From Haloplanus sp042216725 (GTDB taxonomy: Archaea > Halobacteriota > Halobacteria > Halobacteriales > Haloferacaceae), in contig JBDGTP010000034.1 in assembly GCA_042216725.1 (NCBI GenBank), positions 16,607-80,606 of the forward strand: a stretch of DNA of 64,000 nt. Reading direction: 5' to 3'. Below are positions 32,538-39,799 of the stretch, piece by piece; position 1 is the stretch's first letter, and every line of letters starts with the position of its first letter. The notes beneath the pieces are model-generated. The model saw nothing but the letters and a program-made list of their open reading frames with translations, did not search any database and was not told where the DNA came from. The translations under genes and the position numbers were made by a program.

Positions 32538-33853
32538 GTCCGGAGGCACACGTCATCATCTGCAATCACACGCCGCGAACGGATGCCTTCATCGCGGAAC
32601 TCGACGCCCGGAGCCGGGAGTACGTCCTCGTCGAATCCGACGGGGAACGGGCGGCCGACCTCCACGAGGCGGGGTATCGGGTCATCCACGGCGACCCCGA
32701 GTCGACGGACGTACTCGCGAACGCGGGGATCGGATCGGCAATCGCAGTCGTGGCCGACGCCGCCGACGACACGAACGCGAGCATCGCCCTTTCGGCTCGC
32801 GACGCTCGTCCGGAGGTGCGGGTGATCACGCTGGTCGAGGACGCAGACCTCGCGCGATACCACCGCGCGGCCGGCGCGGATGACGTGCTCTCGCCCCGCC
32901 AACTGCTGGGACGGAGCCTGGCGGAACAGGTGCCGACGGCGGTCACGGCGGATATCGAGGAGGGCGTCGCCATCGGCGACGACTTCGAACTCGTCGAACT
33001 CACGGTCGCGGCGGACAGCGACCTCTGTGACCGGACGTTCGCCGAGGCGCAGTTGCGCGACCGGTTCGGCGTGAACGTGATCGGAGCGTGGTTCGACGGT
33101 GACTTCGAGACGCCCGTCGACGAGGACGACCGGTTGGTCGCCCGGACGCGTCTCCTCGTCGCCGGGGAGTCGGCACAGGTGGAGGCCCTGCAGGACGCGA
33201 CGGCCGCGACCGTCCGGGAGTTCGCACCCCAGCGAGTCGTCGTCGCGGGGTACGGCGACTCGGGCCACGCCGCGTACGACGCGCTGTCGGAAACCGGCTC
33301 CCGCCTGACCGTCCTCGACAACGAGGACGGAACCAACGTCGATGTCGTTGGCGACGCCCGCGACCCGGATGTTCTCGAAACCGCGGGCATCGAAAGCGCG
33401 TCGGCACTGATCCTCACCGTCGGGGACGACACGACGGCGATTTTCGCGACGCTCATCGCCCGCGAGTTGAACCCGGAACTCCACATCGTCGTTCGGGCGA
33501 ACGAGGAAGACGACGTGCAGAAACTGTACCGCGCGGGCGGGGACTACGTCCAGTCGCTGGCGACGGTCAGCGGTCGGATGCTCGCCTCGACGGTGTTCGC
33601 GGACGAGGAGGTGCTGGCGTACGACAAACAGGTGAACGTCGTCCGTCTTCCCGCCGGGACGCTGGTCGGAAGCACCATCGTCGACGAACGCGTCCGGACG
33701 GAGACGGGCAGTACCGTCGTCGGCATCGTCAGGGACGGCGAGACCATTACCGACTTCGATCCAGGGGCGTTCACGTTCGAGGCCGGTGACGAGGTGATCA
33801 TCGCCGGCACCGACGAGGCCACCACGCAGTTCGAGCGCCGCTTCGGCATCTGA
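32534..33853 (+). CDS. Tandem RCK (TrkA-N/TrkA-C) regulatory protein of the potassium channel
   Basis: The protein is about 439 residues from the GTG at 32534. Two TrkA-type units are visible: an N-terminal Rossmann-like fold AHVIICNHTPRTDAFIAELD with a TrkA-C part FELVELTVAADSDL, then a second with a proper GxGxxG-like VVVAGYGDSGHAAYDAL, acidic VLDNEDG and a C-terminal TrkA-C region ending EVIIAGTDEA. These sense NAD(H), nucleotides or ions and gate the pore. The frame is open further upstream (from 32489) inside the pore gene, as expected if the two were once fused. The hairpin at 33868-33889 follows the stop. Confidence 0.85.
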   Translation: MSPEAHVIICNHTPRTDAFIAELDARSREYVLVESDGERAADLHEAGYRVIHGDPESTDVLANAGIGSAIAVVADAADDTNASIALSARDARPEVRVITLVEDADLARYHRAAGADDVLSPRQLLGRSLAEQVPTAVTADIEEGVAIGDDFELVELTVAADSDLCDRTFAEAQLRDRFGVNVIGAWFDGDFETPVDEDDRLVARTRLLVAGESAQVEALQDATAATVREFAPQRVVVAGYGDSGHAAYDALSETGSRLTVLDNEDGTNVDVVGDARDPDVLETAGIESASALILTVGDDTTAIFATLIARELNPELHIVVRANEEDDVQKLYRAGGDYVQSLATVSGRMLASTVFADEEVLAYDKQVNVVRLPAGTLVGSTIVDERVRTETGSTVVGIVRDGETITDFDPGAFTFEAGDEVIIAGTDEATTQFERRFGI

Positions 33854-33867
33854 CGGCGGGCGGTGAC

Positions 33868-33889
33868 ACCGACACAACCTGGTGTCGGT
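33868..33889. terminator. 8-bp hairpin after the channel gene
   Basis: ACCGACAC (33868-33875), a 6-base loop AACCTG and GTGTCGGT (33882-33889) form a perfect inverted repeat 14 bases after the stop at 33853. There is no T run, so it may instead be an operator for the downstream genes or a transcript-end stabiliser. Confidence 0.35.
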
Positions 33890-33993
33890 CATGTCATGAA
33901 ACGCATAAGTCAGCGCCGGGCGTAGGAGCCGTGTAGCGACACCGACTCCCGACGGGACACACGCCGTCGAGGGTGGGCGTCAGCGACCACATC

Positions 33994-34071
33994 ATGAGCA
34001 ACGGAACGAACCGCCCGCATCACGTATCGTCCGTCGCGAACGACCCCCAGACGGCCGTCGAGGTGAACTGA
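33994..34071 (+). pseudogene. Possible N-terminal stub of a VOC (ring-cleaving dioxygenase-like) gene
   Basis: This 25-codon ORF reads MSNGTNRPHHVSSVANDPQT then AVEVN. The run HHVSSVANDPQTAVE resembles the first strand and helix of VOC/glyoxalase-type ring-cleaving dioxygenases (HHVTxxxGDPQxNVDFY), which in haloarchaea often sit directly upstream of a carboxylesterase such as the next gene. It stops after the first helix, so most of the gene would have been deleted in frame. The similarity is short and the call tentative. Confidence 0.4.
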
Positions 34072-34072
34072 C

Positions 34073-34717
34073 GTGGCCGATCCACACGGCGATCAGCCCC
34101 TCGTAACCGCGGGAACGCCGCTCGGTGAGGCCGAGGCAGCCGCCGTCCTCGTCCACGGACGGGGTGCAACCGCCCGAAGCATCGTTCGGATGGCCGAGGC
34201 GTTCCGCCAGCCCGGCGTGGCGTATCTCGCGCCGCAGGCGGCCCGAAACACCTGGTATCCGAACCCCTTCACCGCGCCCGTCGAGTCGAACGAACCCGGG
34301 CGTACGTCGGGACTCCAGGCCATCACCGACGCCGTGAGCGAGGCCAACGGCGCCGGAATTCCGACCGAGCGCGTCCTGCTTCTCGGGTTCTCGCAGGGCG
34401 CGTGTCTCGCCAGCGAGTTCGTCGCGCGCAACCCGACCCGGTACGGCGGCCTCGTGGCCCTGAGCGGCGGCCTCATCGGCGAGGGGATCGACCCCGACGA
34501 CTACGGGGGTGACCTCACGGGCACCCCCGTCTTCCTCGGCTGTAGCGACATCGACCCGCACATTCCCGAGGAGCGTGTCCACGAGACGGCGACGGTGTTC
34601 GAACGGTTGAGCGCCGACGTGACGAAACGGCTCTACGAGGGCATGGATCACACCGTCAACGCCGACGAACGCGACCACGCCTCGGCCATGCTCGCCGCCC
34701 TCGTGGACGGGGCGTGA
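34073..34717 (+). CDS. Phospholipase/carboxylesterase family alpha/beta hydrolase
   Basis: This is a 214-residue cytosolic serine hydrolase. The oxyanion region is AVLVHGRGATARS, the nucleophile Ser107 is in LLGFSQGACLA, the acid is Asp in GCSDIDPHIP and His is in GMDHTVNADE, so the triad is complete. It is related to YpfH/EstB-type carboxylesterases. GTG 34073 begins one base after the stop of the small upstream ORF and gives the correct N-terminus. Substrates are probably short-chain esters. Confidence 0.9.
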   Translation: MADPHGDQPLVTAGTPLGEAEAAAVLVHGRGATARSIVRMAEAFRQPGVAYLAPQAARNTWYPNPFTAPVESNEPGRTSGLQAITDAVSEANGAGIPTERVLLLGFSQGACLASEFVARNPTRYGGLVALSGGLIGEGIDPDDYGGDLTGTPVFLGCSDIDPHIPEERVHETATVFERLSADVTKRLYEGMDHTVNADERDHASAMLAALVDGA

Positions 34718-34739
34718 GGCGTCCTCACCCCGCCGACCG

Positions 34740-35099
34740 TCAGGCGACGAACAGTGCCGCGAGGCCGCGGGCCGCGCCGATGGCGACGAGCGCACCCACG
34801 ATGTTCGCGAGGGCGTAGCTCGCGGCCTTCACCCGTTCGCCCTCCTCCCAGAGACGCACGACGGTGAACGAGAAGGAGGAGAAGGTGGTAAACGCGCCAC
34901 AGAGGCCGGTGCCGACCAGAAGCAACACGTCGGCACCGGGATCAAGGCCGGTGAGCAGGCCGAGCGCGAAGCTTCCGACGACGTTCACCGTCAGCGTCCC
35001 TGTCGGGAACGACTCCCGTTCGACGGCGACGCTGACGACGTGCCGGAGGAGGGCGCCGAGCATGCCGCCGACGGCGACCAGATAGGCGGGGTTAGCCAT
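34740..35099 (-). CDS. crcB: Fluoride channel subunit CrcB/Fluc
   Basis: This is a 119-residue four-helix membrane protein: YLVAVGGMLGALLRHVVSVA, TLTVNVVGSFALGLLTGL, TGLCGAFTTFSSFSFTVVRL and YALANIVGALVAIGAARG. The conserved Arg in LLRHV, Asn in TVNVVGSF and the Phe/Thr/Ser track TTFSSFS mark the fluoride pathway. It forms a pair with the next upstream gene, overlapping by 8 bases, consistent with a heterodimeric Fluc that exports fluoride. Start 35099 follows from family alignment; the longer open frame is not used. Confidence 0.93.
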   Translation of the reverse strand: MANPAYLVAVGGMLGALLRHVVSVAVERESFPTGTLTVNVVGSFALGLLTGLDPGADVLLLVGTGLCGAFTTFSSFSFTVVRLWEEGERVKAASYALANIVGALVAIGAARGLAALFVA

Positions 35100-35496
35100 C
35101 GGTCGACCCTCCGGAGTCAGTCCCGGTGAGCGCGAGGACGAGACGCCGGCCGACGAGTACCGCGCCGACCCCGAGCGCGTAACTGCCGACGATGTTGAGG
35201 AGACCGAGCCAGAACGGGACGGCCGTCGACTCGACGGCGAACGTACTGTAGGTCGTGTACGAGGACAGGAACCCGGTTCCGAAGACGACCCGCGTTTTCT
35301 CGGCAAGCAGTTCCGTGTACATCGCCTCGTAGAGGAGGACACCGAGGAAGAAACTACCCGTCACGTTCGCGATGAGGGTGCCCCTGAGTCCCGGCAGGAG
35401 GGTACCGATGGCGTACCGCAGGTTGGCTCCCGCGGCACCGCCGACGGCGATGAACAGGCCGGTTTCCAGAGCGTAGATCAGGTCTCGTCGTTCCAT
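35092..35496 (-). CDS. crcB: Fluoride channel subunit CrcB/Fluc (partner)
   Basis: This is a 134-residue four-helix Fluc subunit: GLFIAVGGAAGANLRYAIGT, TLIANVTGSFFLGVLL, GTGFLSSYTTYSTFAVES and LLNIVGSYALGVGAVLVGRR. It keeps Asn in ANVTGSF and the TTYSTF track. It is first in the two-gene operon. I looked for a fluoride riboswitch in the about 100 bases before the start and did not see its conserved pattern; an AT-rich CTTAATACT lies near 35540-35548 and may serve either this or the divergent gene. Confidence 0.92.
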   Translation of the reverse strand: MERRDLIYALETGLFIAVGGAAGANLRYAIGTLLPGLRGTLIANVTGSFFLGVLLYEAMYTELLAEKTRVVFGTGFLSSYTTYSTFAVESTAVPFWLGLLNIVGSYALGVGAVLVGRRLVLALTGTDSGGSTDG

Positions 35497-35603
35497 GGAT
35501 CTGTCCCGGAGCGAGGCGTGTGAACCTCACTCGCTACCGACTTAATACTGCGTTCGGGCGGCGCTCCCCAACGTTTACTATCCGAGGTCGCCTGCTTCCA
35601 TTG

Positions 35604-35927
35604 ATGTCAGAAGATGAACGTGAACTGGAAGCGGCGATCCGGGAGTTCCACGAGGACATTCCCCACCGGTTCCAGGTGTCGCTCACCATGTCCATGGAGA
35701 CGCGCGACCGGCTCCGGGAGATACGGGAGGAGCTGAACGACACGGCGGGCGAACGTATCTTCACGACCGACGACGCGATTCGGCTCGCGCTCGTGAGCGG
35801 GGCGCGGTATCACGCGATGGCGACTGGCGACCGCATCCCCTCGGAGACGGACGCGCTCACGACGCTCGCGGCGTCCATCCGACGAGTCGTCGACGAGGAT
35901 GTCGTGACTGGCCCGGCGGAGGAGTGA
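35604..35927 (+). CDS. Small charged protein, possibly a ribbon-helix-helix-like regulator
   Basis: This is a 107-residue soluble acidic protein. HRFQVSLTMSMETRDRLREI followed by FTTDDAIRLALVSGARYHAM resembles the strand-helix-helix pattern of CopG/Arc-type DNA-binding proteins, although the N-terminal acidic extension and length are unusual. ATG 35604 is preferred; the frame upstream reads through promoter-like DNA. It is divergent from the fluoride channel pair and could regulate it; this is inference. Confidence 0.6.
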   Translation: MSEDERELEAAIREFHEDIPHRFQVSLTMSMETRDRLREIREELNDTAGERIFTTDDAIRLALVSGARYHAMATGDRIPSETDALTTLAASIRRVVDEDVVTGPAEE

Positions 35928-35946
35928 AAAAATCGGGTCGCGGTCG

Positions 35947-37218
35947 TCAGCCGAGGGGGTCGTCGGTGACGGGAACCTGTCCGCGGTCCGCCGCCTCGCC
36001 GAGTTCGTCCGGGCTGATGTCGAATTCGAAGACGTCTTTCGGGAGCGCGAGCGTCGAACACGCGTTCGGAATGTCGACGACGCCGCTGTGCCGTCCCTCG
36101 ATGGGAACCGTTCCGAGAATCATCAGCGCCTGTTCGCCGGTGTAGCCGAACTTCTTCAGATACTCGATGGCTTCGAGACAGGCCTGTCGGTAGGCGACGT
36201 GCGGATCCATGTAGTGTTGCTCGCCGTCTTCGGTGACGGAGTAGCCCTCGAAGACGACGTACTCGGAGAAGTCCGGGCCGCGATGGCCGGGTTCGAAGAT
36301 CGGGTGGCTAATCCCGTGTTTCGCCATCCCGTCTTTCACGAGTTCGAACTTGATGTCGACGTAGCCCGCCATCTCGATGGCGCCACAGAACGTGATTTCG
36401 CCGTCGCCCTGTGAGGCGTGAATGTCGCCAATACCGAACTTCGCGCCCTCGACGAACACCGGGAAGTAGATGGTCGAACCGAGGGAGAGATCCTTGATGT
36501 CACAGTTGCCGCCGTGTTCACGGGGCGGGACAGTTCGGGCGCCCTCCGCCGCTATCCGGTCGGCAACGTCCCCCTCGGCCTCGCCGGCCTGCGCACCGTC
36601 GGGCGTGGGCGGGCTGGCGACCGGCGGTTCGGACTCGCCGGTCGGGTGGTTCTGAATCGACGCCGGATCGTCCTCGTGTTGCTCGATCAGCTCCGCCTCC
36701 CGGTCGACCCACTCCTCGAGCAGATCCTGCGATGGCGCCGTGCCGATCAGTCCGGGGTGGATCTTCCCCTCGTAGTAGACATCGGGGATATGGCGCGAGG
36801 AGACGTACGTGCCGTCGAGATCCCAGATGGCCTTGGCGGCGTCCGGGAAGTGGTCGGTCAGGAAGCCACCCCCGTTCTGCTGGGAGAAGATGCCGGTGAA
36901 GCCGAACTCCGACCGGTCGTTCAGCGGGCCGATATCGAGCAACGTGACCTTGAGCAGGTCACCGGGTTCGGCACCGTCGACCTCGACGGGACCGCTGAGA
37001 TAGTGCACCTGATTGAGATCAACGTCGCGAACTTCGTTCGGGTCGTCGTTGTCGACGATCTGTCCTCCGGTCCAATCGAGACATTCGAGCCGAACCGTCT
37101 CCCCCGGTTCGGTGTGAACCACGGGTTCGAGTTCGGGATGCCACCGATTGAACGGGTTCGCCCCAGGCTGCTCGTCCGGGGCTCTCGTGGTGTCGACCTC
37201 GAAGTGTACTTCGGGCAT
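35947..37218 (-). CDS. Formamidase/acetamidase family amidohydrolase 1
   Basis: This is a 423-residue FmdA/AmdA family protein that hydrolyses short aliphatic amides to ammonia and acid. Markers are RLECLDWTGGQIVDNDD, HYLSGPVEVDGAEPGDLL, GGGFLTDHFPDAAKAIWDL, GGNCDIKDLSLGSTIYFPVF and ASQGDGEITFCGAIEMAG. It shares most of these blocks with the second copy at 39800-41056 but differs in a central acidic Pro-rich insert (residues about 195-225). A palindrome lies just upstream of its start. Together with the AmiS-like channel it suggests amide use as a nitrogen source. Confidence 0.93.
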   Translation of the reverse strand: MPEVHFEVDTTRAPDEQPGANPFNRWHPELEPVVHTEPGETVRLECLDWTGGQIVDNDDPNEVRDVDLNQVHYLSGPVEVDGAEPGDLLKVTLLDIGPLNDRSEFGFTGIFSQQNGGGFLTDHFPDAAKAIWDLDGTYVSSRHIPDVYYEGKIHPGLIGTAPSQDLLEEWVDREAELIEQHEDDPASIQNHPTGESEPPVASPPTPDGAQAGEAEGDVADRIAAEGARTVPPREHGGNCDIKDLSLGSTIYFPVFVEGAKFGIGDIHASQGDGEITFCGAIEMAGYVDIKFELVKDGMAKHGISHPIFEPGHRGPDFSEYVVFEGYSVTEDGEQHYMDPHVAYRQACLEAIEYLKKFGYTGEQALMILGTVPIEGRHSGVVDIPNACSTLALPKDVFEFDISPDELGEAADRGQVPVTDDPLG

Positions 37219-37250
37219 GGGGGGTCTCGGGCGAACTGCCCACAGAAAAG

Positions 37251-37262
37251 TTAGTTAACTAA
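37251..37262. promoter_or_regulatory. 12-bp palindrome in the formamidase 1 promoter
   Basis: TTAGTTAACTAA is a perfect palindrome 33-44 bases upstream of the start at 37218, next to an AT-rich TGTTTAAAATTTG block that can hold the TATA box. The location suits an operator for a dimeric regulator; the sequence could also just be part of an AT-rich promoter. Confidence 0.4.
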
Positions 37263-37437
37263 TGTTTAAAATTTGTGCTTAGCTTTTGTCATTTATGGGG
37301 CCGGCTGTCTTACCGGCGTCACAACCCGACGGCGCTGGCAACCGAGCCTCCAGGTGTGAGATGCTGGGGAAATCGTAGTCGATTCCAGCCGCGCCGTGGC
37401 AAAGAATATGCGAGTGGGGACGCGAACTCCACCCGGC

Positions 37438-37737
37438 ATGGACTCGGACGACGGGAACGCCGACGACCGATCAGCCCTCGCGCCGGCCACCCTCACGACG
37501 CGACTCGACGGCGTCGAGACGGGGGACGAACTCCGCCTCAACGACCGAGACCAGGCGTTCGAAGTCGTGGAGACGAGTCGGTACGCCATCCGGGTCATCG
37601 ATCCGAGCGGGAACGACTACACGATTTCACAGAACCTCCAGACGGGCGGGTGGCAGATCCACGAAGACGTGTGGTGGGTGGCTGCCGACCCGGAGGACGG
37701 CGGTCAGTCGGGTGCCGATTCGAAGTCGAACGGGTAG
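37438..37737 (+). CDS. Small haloarchaeal protein of unknown function
   Basis: This is a 99-residue acidic protein, MDSDDGNADDRSALAPATLT then RLDGVETGDELRLNDRDQAF, with a beta-rich centre (YAIRVIDPSGNDYTISQNLQ) and a Trp-rich end (GGWQIHEDVWWVAADPED). No motif was recognised. ATG 37438 is placed about 30 bases after an AT-rich AAAGAATATG box (37401-37410), so the transcript is probably leaderless. Its 3' end overlaps the convergent pseudogene by about 34 bases. Confidence 0.7.
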   Translation: MDSDDGNADDRSALAPATLTTRLDGVETGDELRLNDRDQAFEVVETSRYAIRVIDPSGNDYTISQNLQTGGWQIHEDVWWVAADPEDGGQSGADSKSNG

Positions 37738-38257
37738 TCGAGGTCGGTCGGATACCGACTCCGCGGAGTGGTGTCGAGAGCCAGCGCGATACAGAACCGG
37801 TCGAGGCCGACTTCCAGGCTCACGAATAGGAGCAGTTCGACGAGTGCCGACTCGCCGAAGACGGTGCGGAGCGTCTCGATATCTGCGTCGGTGACCGTCT
37901 GTGGGTTCGTCGACAGACGTTCGGCCAGGCGCACGGCGAGTTCCTCTCGCCGTGTGATACGGATTATTGTAACTGTTCACCGGTGGTTCGCCGAGACAGT
38001 CCGGCGAACCACCGGTAATGACGAACCAGTTCCAGGAGTTCGGGCGAGAGCCCTTCGCTCCGAGGAAACGCCCGGAACAGGGACACGAGACGTTCGAACA
38101 CCGTCGGCTGATGGGCCATCGCGCCAAAGAAGGCCGCATCCCCGTACCAGCCCGCCACGTCGTCTAACAGTTCGTTCACCGCGTCGGCGTCGCCGGGCGC
38201 GACCGGATCGACACGTGATGGCGTACCACGAACTAGCACGGGCAACGGGAAAAGCAT
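37704..38257 (-). pseudogene. AhpD/carboxymuconolactone decarboxylase-like gene broken at a hairpin
   Basis: Two minus-strand pieces match one AhpD-like protein. The 5' piece (from 38257) reads SRVDPVAPGDADAVNELLDD, then FFGAMAHQPTVFERL and ELLELVRHYRWF. The 3' piece reads REELAVRLAERLSTNPQTVT, then VELLLFVSLEVGLDRFCIAL and ends near 37704. Between them the expected CxxC active-site segment is missing and a perfect 15-bp inverted repeat (37979-38016) is found with stops. The two pieces are out of frame. The product cannot be an active peroxidase/decarboxylase. Confidence 0.75.
37979..38016. repeat. Perfect 15-bp inverted repeat inside the AhpD-like pseudogene
   Basis: ACCGGTGGTTCGCCG (37979-37993), an 8-base loop and CGGCGAACCACCGGT (38002-38016) match without mismatch. 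The arms are GC-rich and partly derived from host codons on one side, so it may be an inverted duplication formed during a deletion, or a tiny hairpin insertion. Confidence 0.85.
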
Positions 38258-38281
38258 CGAGGGAGCGTCCGAGGCCGATAC

Positions 38282-38914
38282 CTACGTCGTCACCCGGAGG
38301 AAGAGTCGGAACTCGAGGTCGTTTTTCTGCGCGCCCACCAGATCGGTCGTCGCCTTCTCGAAGGCCCAGTCCCGATGCGCGACCCCCCGATCACACAGCC
38401 GATCCGCGAACCGCTGAACCGCCGCCGCGAGGTCACCGGGCGAGCGAAGGACGACGCCGGCACATGCCGGCCTCGCATCGAAGCGACCGACCACCGCCGT
38501 CTCGACGGCGTCGAAGTCGTCGGGGTGATCGACGGGGACGCTCGCGAACGTCTCTCCCCCGTGAGACAGGGCGTCGTCGACCTGGCTGACCGACCCGTCG
38601 GAGAACGGAACCGTCCCGTCGACGAGTCGATGGAGTCGCCGAGTGCGCGAGACAGCGACCGTCCGCCACCGGTCGAGGCTCTCGTCGGGAGCACACCGGA
38701 TTCGGTACCGCTCGCGTCCTCGGCGCTCCAGTAGTCCGTACGCGACGAGCAAGTCGAGGAGATGTGTCAGTGATCGGCCGTCGCTGGCGCGAGCGTCCGG
38801 ATCGAGCGCGTCGGCGAGTCGCTCCGGTGAGAACGCCGCCGTCCCGAAGTGGTCGTAGATCCGTCGATAGATGTCGAGACAGTCGTCGATTGCGGGAAGC
38901 GTGCTATTGGGCAT
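38282..38914 (-). CDS. Winged-helix protein with DICT-like C-terminal part (tentative)
   Basis: This is a 210-residue soluble protein. Residues about 1-75 look like a winged helix (IYRRIYDHFGTAAFSPERLA, LLDLLVAYGLLERRGRERYR). The rest (WRTVAVSRTRRLHRLVDGTV, later CAGVVLRSPGDLAAAVQRFA) has an alpha/beta pattern without clear catalytic residues. It may be a transcriptional regulator with a sensory domain. It lies between the formamidases and the amide channel, so it is a candidate regulator of amide use; that is inference. Confidence 0.65.
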   Translation of the reverse strand: MPNSTLPAIDDCLDIYRRIYDHFGTAAFSPERLADALDPDARASDGRSLTHLLDLLVAYGLLERRGRERYRIRCAPDESLDRWRTVAVSRTRRLHRLVDGTVPFSDGSVSQVDDALSHGGETFASVPVDHPDDFDAVETAVVGRFDARPACAGVVLRSPGDLAAAVQRFADRLCDRGVAHRDWAFEKATTDLVGAQKNDLEFRLFLRVTT

Positions 38915-38989
38915 GGATACGCGTGCGGCGGTGATACCTTCGGTCGCGAGCAGGGATCGGAGCGAGCATAGCGCGATGACGAAAGGGTG

Positions 38990-39514
38990 TCACGCCCAGG
39001 GCCAAGCCCCCATCGCCATCACGTAGCCTGCGGCGCCGGAGACGATGCCGACGGCGGTCGTGTACCAGCCGATGATCGAGGTGTACTCGTCGCGTTCGAT
39101 GCCCAGGAGCACCCAGAACGTGAACCAGAGGACGGCCCAGATCCACCACAGAGCGGCGAGACCGATGTCGCCGGCCTGGAAAACGAGAAAGCCCGTCGGC
39201 GCCGCCAGCGCGGCGACGAACAGACAGTACCAGCCGAAGCCCCGTTGATCGTCGATGCCGCGCCAGGCGTTCGCGCCGACCCAGAGGTAGGTGAAGGAGA
39301 ACAACAGCGTGCCGGCCGCGTTGAACGGCGTTCCCGCGGACGCTTCCGGGAAGAACCCCCACCAGACCGCGATCAGGAACGTGATCAGACCCGTCAGAAA
39401 GTTGAGTATCGCAACGTCGTCGCCGTCCCCGTAGCCGAGCAACCAGAGACCGTTGACGATCAGCACCGCTCCGACGTACACCAGTCCCATCCCGAGCGTG
39501 TTGATTAGTGCCAT
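38990..39514 (-). CDS. AmiS/UreI-family amide or urea channel
   Basis: This is a 174-residue protein with six hydrophobic helices: LGMGLVYVGAVLIVNGLWLL, AILNFLTGLITFLIAVWWGF, FNAAGTLLFSFTYLWVGANA, CLFVAALAAPTGFLVF, LWWIWAVLWFTFWVLLGIE and SIIGWYTTAVGIVSGAAGYV. The E/W-rich motifs FTYLWVGAN and WWIWAVLWF are those of AmiS/UreI channels for short amides or urea. Start 39514 begins MALINTLGMG. It is divergent from formamidase 2 across a 285-base AT-rich, structured control region, giving an uptake-plus-hydrolysis unit. Confidence 0.92.
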   Translation of the reverse strand: MALINTLGMGLVYVGAVLIVNGLWLLGYGDGDDVAILNFLTGLITFLIAVWWGFFPEASAGTPFNAAGTLLFSFTYLWVGANAWRGIDDQRGFGWYCLFVAALAAPTGFLVFQAGDIGLAALWWIWAVLWFTFWVLLGIERDEYTSIIGWYTTAVGIVSGAAGYVMAMGAWPWA

Positions 39515-39649
39515 GATCCGTCCCCATCCACTGTCTGTGTTCTGTGTGACATACGATGCCGCGGTGAAATATGACACACAGGTATAAAAAATTCACTTTT
39601 TTATTGTCGAAATAACATGTGTGTGAACGTTATCTTCTAGTAGAAATGT

Positions 39650-39695
39650 GGATTATCCGCCGATAAGGCGGTCTTTCGGCGGGTTTCAATAATCC
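39650..39695. promoter_or_regulatory. Nested inverted repeats between the amide channel and formamidase 2
   Basis: The outer arms GGATTAT (39650-39656) and ATAATCC (39689-39695) enclose inner arms CCGCCGA (39657-39663) and TCGGCGG (39676-39682). The loop itself holds GGCGG, so CCGCC GATAA GGCGG is an alternative hairpin. It lies in the otherwise AT-rich 285-base gap between the two divergent genes and could be a regulator site or a structured leader. The rest of the gap (39515-39799) has several AT-rich boxes, including TAATTATATT at 39761-39770, a plausible TATA for formamidase 2. Confidence 0.5.
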
Positions 39696-39799
39696 AGTTC
39701 CTTCATGTAAACTAAACTATAATAGTACCTGATTGATATGTATCGAAACTGTTGGATGGTTAATTATATTTTTCTGGGTGGTATGTGCTAGAGAACAGC

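Noticed and set aside
30815..32549. Large minus-strand open frames opposite the dehydrogenase and channel genes
   Set aside because: Composition is Ser/Arg-rich and typical of shadow frames; the plus strand carries recognised motifs.
35497..35603. Fluoride riboswitch before the crcB pair
   Set aside because: I looked for the conserved crcB-motif pseudoknot pattern on the minus strand and did not find it.
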